Origin: Scolanthus callimorphus | Lineage: Eukaryota > Cnidaria > Anthozoa > Actiniaria > Edwardsiidae | Direction of reading: 5' to 3' | Length of the DNA: 64,000 nucleotides | NCBI GenBank assembly: GCA_033964015.1 | Contig: CM066919.1 | Location: 2,074,101-2,138,100, forward strand | Shown here: piece by piece, positions 31,512-41,200 of the stretch | How positions within the stretch are numbered: position 1 is the first letter of the stretch | Layout of the letters: the number at the start of each line of letters is the position of its first letter | The notes under the pieces: generated by a model | Seen by the model: only the letters and a program-made list of their open reading frames with translations | What the model was told of the DNA's origin: nothing | Database searches by the model: none | Program-made: the position numbers and the translations under genes

Positions 31512-33150
31512 TATGAAGAACATAACATTTCATGGGTTATCCACAATAATAATTTATGCTGCTAGTAAAATGCTGCTAGTAAAACCAAGCATCACACTTA
31601 CCAATCTTGATCCAGGATCTCCGTTGCAATCGTTGATGAACACACTTTGGGAAGAGAGGATCTGGGTGATTAGTATGTTTGTTACTAATATGTCTTATGT
31701 ATGATTTCCACTTTGCAAGAATCATCTCCCCAAACCTTCTTTAGTAGTAGTTGCACACCAGTATAAGTGGGTCCTGATTGCCTTTATCCAGATCTTCACC
31801 CTTTCACATCCCTTCTCTTTGCTGCAGGCCAGGAGCTTTTTAGTTATGGATTTAGCTACATGCCAAATATCAAACAAGTGCAGGGTTCTGGGATGGGCTT
31901 CTCTGATCCATTTCGCAATGGAACTGTGGCGATCAGAAACAAAGGTGGTAATCGCAAGACCAATGTTCAGAAGAAATGAGAAGCACCTTTTTGCACCCTG
32001 CAGTTCCATGTCGTTACTGCTCTTTTCTTCATTTGCCTGAAAAAACATTTGCAAGCAAAGATACAAAAGTTATCTTTGAGTGTTATTTGAGATCTCACTC
32101 ATTCACTGCGCTCACTTGTCTTCCTTGTGCTATCAACTCACTGCGGTATGCGCAAGCAGAACCAAAATGTTTTTCTAAAGAAACTGCTATAATGTTGATT
32201 TAGCATTATTTTTGTATGTTTTTGTCTTCAAGTGTAGCTTGAAATAGGCAGTGCATCATGCCCATCCATATTTTTGGGAATCCCAAAAATATGGATTTTC
32301 AGGGATATATTATTTTTCAGGGTGGTCATTAGAATATTCACTGGAATTCCAGGATGGGTAGCAGAACCTTCCTTGGGTCCTCAACAGGGGGTAGCAGATT
32401 ATTTTTGTGACTATCCAATTGTGTGTGATTTAGTCAGTTTTCTTAAACGTAACTGTTGAAAATGCCTTCACCAAGTAGCCAATCAGTGTACAAGAAACAG
32501 CAACAGAGTAGTGAAGAAGGATGCATTAAACAATCAAAACCTACCTTGCCATACATAACTTTGTCTACCTCTTCAAGCAATAACTTCTGTTCCATACTCA
32601 CCTGTATCAATTCAAAATGCACAATTTTTGAAATTGTGTTGCAGAACATTGTGTAAACACCATATTTGGCCGAGTGACCCATGGAATCAAAGCGGCCATC
32701 CCCACTCCATGTAATACTGCTTTCTTCTGTCAGTTGCCCCACAAGCCTTTCTCTGCATTCTTCCCAGTATTTCAAGATAATGGGGAAAATAAACTTTGTT
32801 TGATGGTAAAAAAAGGTTCTTGCTGTGTACACTGCAAGGCCCATGTGCTGGCATATCAGAAGCACCTTTGATATTGATGCACCAGCTATTAATGTGGCAA
32901 AGCTCAGCAAGATATTTCCAGCAGGATGCTTGCCAAGTATTAGGGGTTGGGACATCCACTGAAAAGCACCTGGGCCACACTCATCACAGTCCTGATTAAC
33001 TTTAGCCATTGTCCCATTTACTTTAATGCTGACTTTTGGCTTTGGGGCTGTACACTTGAAACAAAACAGTGAAAACACTGCAAGAAGTTGGGTGTAGAAC
33101 ACAATAAATTTGGGTTCATCCTGGCAAGGTGTTCCCTCTTTAACCCTGAA

Positions 33151-34397
33151 AATAAAAGGATTATTTTATAATTGATATTACAGGTGATAATTGGTTGTAC
33201 CGGTATCATTTTTGGATGTCATTCTTGATGCATCTAGAAAATTACTGTGCGACTACATCAACCGGGCCATCCTGTAAAAAGTTTGTCATTCAGAGATTCT
33301 AACCATTTTAAAGGAAATCTAATACCTGAACTACGTTTGGCGATGAGTAATTGAGTGGTTTGAAGTGATTTCAGCTACTTAATAACTTGTCTGAATTTTG
33401 AAGAAAAGCTAATATTATTTTGATGCCTAAGATCTCAAGAAAGTCAATACCCTTTGTTCTGCTCGCTTTCTGATTGGCTAACTTCTTACAAAATGGCCTG
33501 GTTGATGTTAGTCACAAAGTAATGATACAGAAACGTTTAAGACAAATTATTAGTTTTTTTGAGCAATGTTTGGCCAAAAATATTGGTACTAAAAAGTTTG
33601 AAACCTATTGCCTTTACTTTGTTTTGTTTTCAAGGTTTCCATGAAAGAATTAATTAGTGGTGGTAGCTGTCCCACCAAACATTATCATGGAGACCTGAGA
33701 AACTAATTTTCAAAGTTTTCTAAAGATTTTTCCTGCTAATTGCAACATTATTTTCCATAAACTTTTAATATTATTTTCTCAGCTTTCCATGAGAATTGTT
33801 TGGTGGGATGAACACAGATTATCACATATTGTTATTCATTAACCTTTCAAAAAAAACACCAAAACCAAATCAAACGGTTTCTCACTTTTCAGTAACATGA
33901 CTTTTGACTGCTTCCTATTTAAATTGCTTCAAGTTTTAAACAATCTGTCTTAATAGAAACATGGAAATGAATAAATAGATGGAAAGAGCATTTCTGGAAA
34001 AAATCCATGAGGGAATTTGAATCTCCATAGGGGATCAGGCCCCTTGTATAATGATTCCCATATAATCAATATCTTTTTTATTTCAGGAGTGCACTATGGT
34101 ATGCAAATTCTATGTTGGGGTATTTTATGGATCATTTTCTGAAATTACACAATCCACAAGACCAAAATGTGTGCCAAAAATGAATTTTACTAAACAACCA
34201 GTACTTAGAGATAGTATAGTTTTATATTAATCCACTTGTGGTTGCAAATGCTCTCAGAATATGTCCATGAATTGCTAAATTCTGCTCAGATCTTTATGAT
34301 TCTGCTTCAGCAACAAAAGGCAATGATTCTTTGGCATTATTGAAACAGAGTTTTGATTTTCAGTTGCCTGCTTGATTTAGATCATTGTATTTGTCAT
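33151..34397. other. Large intron of the Kolobok transposase gene
   Basis: About 1.25 kb of AT-rich sequence between the core and acidic exons. No exon, repeat unit or RNA gene is supportable. Confidence 0.4.
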
Positions 34398-36063
34398 CTA
34401 CCTCACAACAGATGCTGGTTCATCCTCCTTTATCTTGTCTGCAACCTCTTCATCACTGCTCTCAGATTCACATACATCCCAGTCTGGATCTTGGTCACCA
34501 TCACTCTCTATAGATTCATCTCCATCATCTGTATCCCAATCCATGTATCTATCATCAGCTTGGGTCATTGTCTCTCTCTCGCAAACAGATTCAGTTTGGT
34601 TTGGCTCAGAGTTTTCTCTCAAAATGTTAATTCCCTGTAATAAAAAAGTATTTTAAATTACGCCCCTTTGATAAAAAATCATATAATATTTTTTACCGTA
34701 CTTAAATTCTTCACAAAATTAATAGCCTTGGGAGTCTGTGATCTCCTCTAATGAATTACTCTGATTGGGGCGAGACTTCCTGCGAGCAGAGGCTACTTTT
34801 TATCTCCTTGTACTTTCTTTTACTTTTAGGGTTTTTTTGTGTTTTTCAACTACGAAAAAGTGGCCTCTGCTAGCAGGGAAGGGCGAGACCGGTTGAGATC
34901 ATTTTTAGAGATTAAAGGGAATTGGATAATCAGGAGGAAAAAGTCACATTGCATGGCAAAGAATATACGAATAAAATGGATAGGAGTCGGATATTATCCA
35001 TGTCAAAAAAATACGGGCATTTTCTTACCGTTTGTAAGTTCTTTATTTTCTCCTGTAGTTCACTCCTGCACCGGCGTAGCTTGGATTCATATTTTTGATG
35101 CCTTCTCAGTTCTTTTTTCAAGGTTTCGCAATTCTTGCACTTATCGTTTTTTAAACTTGGATCAGAACAATTTTCTTTGATCAACCTCGTTTCGCTTGTT
35201 TCTGGTGTGGCTGCACCATTTTCCTCGTTCACTTTGAAGCTCTGCCATCTTGCTGTAGGCTTCCTTCTGTTTGCGAGTTCAGGCCTACCAAATCGACGCC
35301 GATAGTTTCTTCTCTTAATGTCGTGCTTCTATCTGTATCAAGAGTAGATGTCTTCCCTTCAACTTCCCTAACAGAAGCCACTTCATCTTCAAATGGTCGA
35401 GACTGCGTTGAGTGAGACATTTCTACCGTGGTGCGTTCCTTCTCTGTTGTTTTCTTGTCCCCTTCCCCTCTTTTTTGTTCTTGTATGGATGCCTGGGAAC
35501 TCCAATTTCCCTCATCAGCTATAAAATATACAACCAGAAGTATGTAATTCATTTTTATAACAAAATATATTCTCGGCAAGATATTCACAATTTACACAGA
35601 GCTAAAATCTGTTGTTTAATCTTAATACCCCCAAAGCCTTACATGTCTTCGATCTCTTTCACTCGCATCTTTGACTTCAGGAGAGAAGCTTGCCACCTCC
35701 GCTACTATATCTTCCGTCGGAACTGCTCCTTCTTTGAGATGCCGCCGACTGCTCCCTTTCCGTTTTTTGCTTGGTGATGGAGTAGATTTTGTCGTATCAG
35801 GAAGAAAGTTCGGTATAATTTCAAAGCAAGACGGCAAAAAATGTGTTGAGCAAAGATACGACGAGTTTGGATGCCACTTGAAGTCGGGGCGGTGTTTTCT
35901 AACAAAATCTATCCACTTCTGCCGGGTATTTTCATTTCTAGGGAAAGAATGCATGGATATGCCTGGCATACCACTCCTGTTAGTGCAGTTGACATTATTT
36001 TTCCTCCGGCAGCACAGTACTTCACCATTTTTATGATTGTTGATTTCTCGCTTTCAAGGATCG

Positions 36064-36278
36064 TGTAGTTTTGTTATGCCACCTGTGACGTCACCAGGCC
36101 CGCTGCATATGTAATTAGTTGTCGCCAGAAGCGCGTCCCCGAATCCTTTTTGGATGCTCAAAACCAAAACTAGGGCTATAATTTTAAAATCTAATTCTGC
36201 TTTATTTGAAAGCTTTATCAGGTACTTAACAATTGTGCCTAACTTTTGGAAACAAATCATTTTCGTTTCAGTGGCACT
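36064..36278 (-). repeat. Kolobok right terminal inverted repeat
   Basis: Complement of 16531-16745, ending GTTTCAGTGGCACT, with TTAA immediately outside at 36279-36282. Confidence 0.85.
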
Positions 36279-36282
36279 TTAA

Positions 36283-36470
36283 TGATCTCACTTATCATCT
36301 TTTTATTCTTGTCTGGAACATGTTGTAACACAGCATTCGCTGGTTTTTCATAACCAAGAGCTGATGCAATATCTTTCCCTTTGAAGTAGATATTATGCTT
36401 GCTATCAATATATGAACCAATAGCTAGATTTAGGTGTTTATTTTCATAAATCTTTTCAGTTAGTGTCATT
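36283..36470 (-). pseudogene. BRO-N/VRR-NUC protein, N-terminal part (left copy)
   Basis: Starts at 36470 with MTLTEKIYENKHLNLAIGS and runs through GKDIASALGYEKPANAV to SEIIK, where the Kolobok element begins. This keeps the native ATG and a TATA-rich upstream tract (ATATATTCAATATATC). It supplies the start that the right-arm copy has lost. The inverted-repeat homology ends inside the first four codons of this gene, at 36466. Confidence 0.85.
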
Positions 36471-36542
36471 ATTAGATATATTGAATATATATAGTAATGT
36501 ATCCTTAAGCCTTTTTTCATTACACCTAACCGATCGATTTAC

Positions 36543-36956
36543 TTACAAGAATTTAGAAGCCGCATACCCAATAGCTAACATGCCGCTAGCAACGTAATAT
36601 AGTTCATAAGTTTTCTGGGTATTTGATGGCTTATAATAAGCGTTAAAATGTGGTATTTGTAAATTAATCTTTTGATTATGAGCTTCATTATACAATTTTA
36701 ACGCATCATCCGTTGATCTCATGTTATTGCTTGCGATTTGTTGGTTCTTATACCTATCAGTTTGCCAATCTATGAGTTTCTGTCTATTTTCTTCAAATAT
36801 TTCATAATCATGTTGATACTTTTCAACTGCTTTATCATGTCTAATGCGTTCGTCATCTACGTTTTCACCAGTGAGATATTTTGCTAGATAACTTCCGCCT
36901 ATGAAGGAGGTAGCATTTAAAAGAGCACCACCGATCATTAATGCAATAGTTGCCAT
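36543..36956 (-). CDS. 137-aa membrane-associated helical protein
   Basis: An intact frame with a hydrophobic N-terminal helix (IALMIGGALLNATSFIGGSY), a long charged helical middle (RIRHDKAVEKYQHDYEIFEE, DWQTDRYKNQ) and a hydrophobic C-terminus (YYVASGMLAIGYAASKF). I recall a cnidarian virus-like family with the same RHDxAxExxQ...N...M-YN layout; no function is known. A TATA-rich tract precedes the start. Confidence 0.6.
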   Translation of the reverse strand: MATIALMIGGALLNATSFIGGSYLAKYLTGENVDDERIRHDKAVEKYQHDYEIFEENRQKLIDWQTDRYKNQQIASNNMRSTDDALKLYNEAHNQKINLQIPHFNAYYKPSNTQKTYELYYVASGMLAIGYAASKFL

Positions 36957-36984
36957 TTTATATTATAATAAATATATTACACTT
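36957..36984 (-). promoter_or_regulatory. AT-rich putative promoter tract before the 137-aa gene
   Basis: The intergenic sequence is almost pure A/T, including TATATTTATTATAATATAAA directly before the ATG. Similar tracts precede most genes of this element, so an element-specific promoter or initiator is inferred. Confidence 0.4.
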
Positions 36985-37212
36985 TTATACCGAATTAGGT
37001 AGGATTTTCTGATCCTCTAGATATTTCTTGAGATACATGCTAGAACCAAGGACTAAGACCCATTTTCCATAATTTGCTATATTAGAACTTGGATCGCTAA
37101 TAAATGATTCTTTCATAGTCTTTCGACCGACCCAGCCGACTCCTGATGCCAGACCAACAAGCACGGCTGCATCCATAAACGTTTTAACCAATTTGTTTTC
37201 AGTTGTTGACAT
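36985..37212 (-). CDS. 75-aa small membrane protein
   Basis: Intact. It has a hydrophobic Gly-rich N-terminal helix (DAAVLVGLASGVGWVGRK), a DPSSNIANYGKWVLVLGSS segment and a YLEDQKILP tail. The pattern matches a small protein family I recall from cnidarian virus-like elements. One or two membrane helices are predicted by eye. It is 28 bp upstream of the 137-aa gene. Confidence 0.55.
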   Translation of the reverse strand: MSTTENKLVKTFMDAAVLVGLASGVGWVGRKTMKESFISDPSSNIANYGKWVLVLGSSMYLKKYLEDQKILPNSV

Positions 37213-37248
37213 ATAATCATATATATCAGTCTACTTTTATATATATTT

Positions 37249-37470
37249 TCATTCCATACCTATTTTCGGTACAGGGATTTTAGATGGTTTACCCACAGGT
37301 TTTTGATCTACAGGAGGTGGTTTCAATTCAATTTTATTATTACCCTGCTTTCTCCATCTATAGTATAAATCAAGAGCTGTTAGCGATATCCCCACAGCTG
37401 ATAGAATGGTAGTAAGTGATATTTCTGGCATCCATGTTTTCTCTACAGATATTGTATTATCTTTTTTCAT
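37249..37470 (-). CDS. 73-aa single-pass membrane protein, Pro-rich tail
   Basis: Intact. A hydrophobic segment (SLTTILSAVGISLTALDLYY) is followed by a basic stretch and a proline-rich C-terminus (ELKPPPVDQKPVGKPSKIP). Its ATG overlaps the stop of the 45-aa gene as ATGA. Function unknown. Confidence 0.5.
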   Translation of the reverse strand: MKKDNTISVEKTWMPEISLTTILSAVGISLTALDLYYRWRKQGNNKIELKPPPVDQKPVGKPSKIPVPKIGME

Positions 37471-37604
37471 AGCTTCCTTAGCCTTTTATGGTATTCAGCT
37501 AACCGTCTTCCAGCCAATACTTTTTTCGGATCCTTCTGCTTTTTCTCTTGAGTAGCTTCTGGTTCCTTAGTAATTTGCTCAATATTTTCTGATCCTGTTA
37601 ACAT
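37467..37604 (-). CDS. 45-aa Lys-rich protein
   Basis: Short intact frame beginning MLTGSENIEQITKEPEA, then EKKQKDPKKVLAGRRLAEY, ending KRLRKL. A K-DPKKV-AG-x-x-LAEY motif is one I have seen in small proteins of related elements. The four-base ATGA overlap with the next gene, and a TATATATTAATAAATA tract just upstream, support a real gene despite the size. Confidence 0.5.
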   Translation of the reverse strand: MLTGSENIEQITKEPEATQEKKQKDPKKVLAGRRLAEYHKRLRKL

Positions 37605-37705
37605 ATATATTAAGTATTTATTAATATATATTTATATCAATTAGGATATTTCAAGACTGTTTAAGAGGTTTCTCAAGAGATGCTTAACAGATGCTTAACA
37701 GATGC

Positions 37706-38043
37706 TCAAGACTGCTCAAGAGTTTCAACAGGTTGCTCAAGAGTATTATTACTAAATTTGATATGTTTACCGATTTGTATCAAAGCACTTGCAAGAGCTA
37801 CCATCCTACCACCTATAAGTACACAATAACCAGCATATTCGGAAAGCTCTTTTCTAAGTAAATCATCATTTCGAAGATCGTTGCATAATGCTTTTTTATC
37901 ATCTATAGGACATACATAGGAAATAACTTCTGATGCGCCTTGTAGGCCTGTATCAACCAAAGAATTAGTAACCTTATTTCCCATCACAACCTGATACCGA
38001 TTATAATATTTCTCTACATCCTTAGTTGATAATCGTTTGCAAT
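37706..38043 (-). pseudogene. Membrane-associated protein truncated at the fold-back junction
   Basis: The first ATG is at 37987 (MGNKVTNSLVDTGLQGASEV), but the same frame continues upstream without a stop (RLSTKDVEKYYNRYQVV) to the junction at 38043. There sequence identity to the arm begins. The upstream residues fit the N-terminal part I expect for this family, so the gene lost its 5' end when the palindrome formed. The product has a hydrophobic middle (AGYCVLIGGRMVALASALIQ). Function unknown. Confidence 0.6.
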
Positions 38044-38867
38044 CACTAACTGAAAAGATTTATGAAAATAAACACCTAAATCTAGCTATTGGTTCATATA
38101 TTGATAGCAAGCATAATATCTACTTCAAAGGGAAAGATATTGCATCAGCTCTTGGTTATGAAAAACCAGCGAATGCTGTGTTACAACATGTTCCAGACAA
38201 GAATAAAAAGATGATAAGTGAGATCATTAAGGGGTCCCTAAAATGGGGACCCCTAAAAGATATTCCACAACACACTATTTTTATCAATGAAAGTGGATTA
38301 TATCGATTAATTATGAGATCTAAACTACCAATTGCTGAGAAATTTCAGGATTGGGTTGTTGAGGAGGTACTACCATCTATCAGAAAGTATGGGTACTATA
38401 GGAGGTTTAACAACCCTAAGACGCTAACATTCAAAATTGAGGATGAATACGACCTACATACCAAAGTAGTAGGGTTTATAAGACGGTTTTACCAGAAAGC
38501 TATTATCACACCAGGTCTTGGAGAGAACCAAGATACATCATCTAAGCGTATTGCTTCTTATAAAAAAGGTTATATGAAGGGACAACCAGATCTTATAATA
38601 CAAAATCTTCATAAGTATTATAATGGTCTATGTGTTGAGTTCAAAACTCCACAGGGTAATGGTCTTATATCTGATGAGCAGACAGACCTCTTAGAACAAT
38701 ATGAGGAGAATGGTTATAAGTGTATCGTTTCCAACGATTATGATTTACTTATCAAGGAGATAAACGACTACATGCGTGATGTTCGTATTAAATGCAAGTT
38801 CTGTAAACGGAAATTTATAACAAGGGTAACATTGAGTAATCATAAAAATATTTTCACAGGATATTAA
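38044..38867 (+). pseudogene. BRO-N/VRR-NUC nuclease with Cys/His tail (right copy, 5'-truncated)
   Basis: The frame is open over the whole conserved protein (about 274 aa) but lacks its ATG, because the fold-back junction replaced the first codons. BRO-N (residues about 5-120; GKDIASALGY, FINESGLY, EKFQDWVVEEVLPSIR) is a viral DNA-binding or regulatory domain. VRR-NUC (about 175-245) shows G-Q-PDLII, E-F-K and DEQ, the usual PD-(D/E)xK-like metal-binding set. The C-terminus has C-x2-C and a later His. A structure-specific nuclease acting in replication or resolution is inferred from the domain families. An adjacent GGGTCCC...GGGACCC inverted repeat lies within the coding sequence. Confidence 0.8.
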
Positions 38868-39032
38868 CTACTTACTTACCGAGCGCGAGGGCAGTACGGG
38901 AAAATTCCAGACTGAGGGATGAAATTTCTGCTTTACGGACCGAGCCTCTGGGCGAGGTTCGTAAAGCAGAAATTTCAGCCCGAAGTCTGGAATTTTTCCG
39001 TACTGCCCGAGCAAACGAGGTTAGTAAGTTGT
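38866..39032. repeat. Strong hairpin after the BRO gene
   Basis: Foldback with stems GGCAGTACGGGAAAATTCCA and GAAATTTCTGCTTTACGGAC pairing with complements at 38947-39010. Loop near CTCTGGGCGAG. Present in both arms. It resembles a small foldback transposon more than a terminator. Confidence 0.7.
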
Positions 39033-40007
39033 TTATTATATGGCATTTTCAAACAAAGTTAATAAAACAAAAATACAAAGGGAGGAGACGAAGCGAAAGT
39101 CAATCTAAACCAGCCGCACGACTTTTGATTTTATAACTTAAAATTTGTGAACGACCAACACAATAACAAATAAAAAGCCATTAAATAAAAAGAAAAATGA
39201 ACAGTATTTTAGCCGGAAAACGATACAAGTGAAAAGAAACTGCAGAACAATGGCAAGCAGAATGATTTGATGGCGAAAGGCAGCTTGCAATTTATCGAGC
39301 GAAATAATCTTACATTACATGGAGTTTTCTTACCGTATTTTTCCATCATTTAGTACTTTCCAACGACGACTAAAGTTTCCAACCAAAGAGTTTAAAGAAT
39401 GTTCATCCAGAGAGCCTTTGAGGATTTCAAATGATAATTCACAACTTCTCAATCTGGAAATAACCGACGAGCCAGGCGAAATTATTTTCACTGAAGTGGT
39501 TCATGTTCACTCTCGAGAACTATATGAAAGTTTTCAAAGTCTTCGCTTGTATCCGCTGTTAGTTGCCCCTTATATTTCTGTTACATGTGAGTGAGAAGAT
39601 TGTCCATGTGATGGAATATATAAATTTCTTGAAAATCCATGTAAATCTGTAAATCTGTCAATAATGAATCTCAACACGAAAACACGACTAGTCTGCCGAG
39701 CGAAGTTCTCTGAAACTTCCCGAATTTTTTCCTTGTATTACACCCATCATTTCAGTTGCCACTCAATCCAGACGGTAGTTAAGTTTATAGAGGTTTTACA
39801 GTTCGGAAAGAAGAAAGGTTTAGCTTCCTCAACCACGACGAATGTTTTCTCTGTTTGAGGTTTGCTTCGCTTGTATGAACTCTGACAGAGCCACGCGCGC
39901 CCGTTTTGTAAAATGGCGGGAATGCGTATTGCCCACGGGCAATACGGTAAAATTCTGCCCGCTGATTAGCCAATCAGAGCGCGCGTACTATCGTTGCCAT
40001 ATAATAA
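39033..40007. mobile_element. Shared non-viral insertion (right copy)
   Basis: Bounded by TTATTATATGGCA (39033-39045) and its complement (39995-40007). Contains plus-strand frames of 91 aa (39319-39594, MEFSYRIFPSFSTF...) and 64 aa (39664-39858), identical to those in the left arm and not recognised. Close to the right end is CCGTATTGCC-type sequence also seen at about 29330, suggesting a dispersed repeat family. Confidence 0.5.
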
Positions 40008-40019
40008 AAATTATATCCA

Positions 40020-40037
40020 TAATATAAATCATATAAT
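40020..40037 (+). promoter_or_regulatory. AT-rich putative promoter tract before the 386-aa gene
   Basis: The 18 bases before the start are entirely A/T except one C (TAATATAAATCATATAAT). They match the tracts before other genes of the element. Promoter function is inferred. Confidence 0.35.
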
Positions 40038-41199
40038 ATGGATACAGACTATACAGATAGAACTACTTTGATTGATCATGGTGATGATCATGATACAGGT
40101 GGTGGTGAGGAAATACCCTTGCTTGAGTTTCCTAAACCATCAACATCCACAGATTGGGTGGATGAAGATGGTATTGATGAAGCCTCATTTTCTAATTATA
40201 ACCAACTTATTCTAGAAAGAGTAAGTGAAAAAACAGAAGTTGATCAAATTATTAAGGAAATATTTCCAAATGCTGATACAAGCCTATTTTTATCAAGAAT
40301 AGATGAATTTGGGTTTGTAAAGGTTAAAGCTATAAGTGGGAAGAAATGGCATTGCCTACTTATGAACAATAAAATAAACAATAAATTACCAGACTCGATT
40401 AGTAATGCTCTAGGGAAAGACCAAAATACAATAGCGATTGAAAATGAAGCATGGGAAAAGATAATAGAAGTATTTCCTATTGCTAATCATGATGAACTTT
40501 TATATAGTAGAGATGAAAAAAAATGGTAGAATTATAGTTACTCTTAAAGATGGAAGTATTAAATGGCATTATTTACTTAATAAAAATGGTGAAGTGAATA
40601 AAGAGCTATTGAGAACGAAAACGCTTGTTGCTAAACTAGGAAAAACACGAGAGCAGATGCTTGATGAAAATGAGGATGAACAACATGATAAAGAAAAAGG
40701 TAAAAGAGGGCTAACACAAAGACTAAAAGATGTAGTAACTAGAAGATCAAAATACACAACCATCGAGGATACAAGCGAAATAGATCATGAGATTGAACAG
40801 ATACAACATGATATAGATGAGCGAGAAAGCCAAATATCCGAACTACAGGAAGAGCATGAAGCACTAGAAGAAGGTATGTCACTCAAAGATAGAGTTAAGC
40901 GTATATTCAAAAAGTATGGTTTTACTGTGTCAGCGGTGATTTTAGTGGTGGGAACGACGATCGGTGTAATCATCTCTAACCTATCAAAGGGGTTATCAAC
41001 TGTTGCTAAGGGTGTTGGAAACGGTTTGAAATCTATCGGTAAAAAGCTTGAAGAACTACTTCCTGGTATGATAGGTGCTATAGCGTCATTTGTATTCAAA
41101 TCAGCGGGTGAAGTGGTTTCATTCCTAGCTAAAAATGCTTGGTTACTGATTATAGCTGTTGTTATGTATATGGTAAACCGTATAAAAGGTAAACGATAA
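40038..41199 (+). pseudogene. Coiled-coil, two-helix membrane protein (right copy, frameshifted)
   Basis: Uninterrupted by transposons here, with an acidic N-terminus (DHGDDHDTGGGEE), paired KWH motifs, coiled coil, helix SAVILVVGTTIGVIISNL and C-terminal helix. An eighth A in the A-run at about 40516-40523 (left copy has seven) shifts the frame after RDEKK. The original length is about 386 aa. It is followed by the 221-aa gene with one intervening base. Confidence 0.65.
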
Positions 41200-41200
41200 T

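Larger units (their letters stand above)
28552..36028 (-). pseudogene. Kolobok THAP-domain transposase, multi-exon, disabled
   Basis: Exon-like blocks on the minus strand are colinear with Kolobok-type transposases. They are: a THAP zinc finger (about 35650-36028; FPRNENTRQKWIDFV, YLCSTHF), a Ser/Glu-rich and coiled-coil part (35030-35520), an acidic exon (about 34400-34630), and a core exon (about 32550-33150; LLSFATLIAGASISK, WSGDGRFDSMGHSAKYG). After these come a catalytic-type exon (about 31650-32060; VSDRHSSIAKWIREAHP, HLFDIWHVAKSI), HFNENLNREAK and YPKFK at about 29730-29900, a basic exon near 28890-29113 and a terminal zinc element (CSKCGREKKGHPRSHC). The THAP frame is shifted by a missing A near 36000 between MVKYCAAGG and NNVNCTNRSG, and the second exon also changes frame. 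DDE residues are not assigned with certainty. Confidence 0.7.
16531..36278. mobile_element. Kolobok-type DNA transposon, TTAA target duplication, with nested mariner
   Basis: TTAA flanks both ends (16527-16530 and 36279-36282), and the right arm shows the single-TTAA empty site within the BRO gene. Terminal inverted repeats are about 215 bp (16531-16745 and 36064-36278), beginning AGTGCCACTGAAACG. TTAA duplication, a THAP domain and a Kolobok-type transposase on the minus strand, and a P2RX7-like protein on the plus strand support the superfamily. Without the 8,475-bp mariner insertion the element is about 11.3 kb. The transposase is broken, so this copy is not autonomous now. Confidence 0.85.
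36467..38043. other. Single-copy loop between the inverted arms
   Basis: This 1,577-bp segment is present once. It contains five closely packed minus-strand genes in the same orientation as the left-arm genes, so it is a continuation of the left gene cluster. Its right edge (38043/38044) is the fold-back junction, where an incomplete gene meets the 5'-truncated right copy of BRO. Bases 37606-37705 hold only a degenerate GCTCAAGA-type repeat. Confidence 0.85.

Noticed and set aside
34398..34630. Separate acidic gene
   Set aside because: Position, strand and splice-like borders fit an exon of the Kolobok transposase gene better than a stand-alone gene.
37606..37705. CRISPR-like or functional short repeat (GCTCAAGA / GATGCTTAACA)
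   Set aside because: Units are short, degenerate and without spacers; likely slippage in the 3' end of the adjoining gene.
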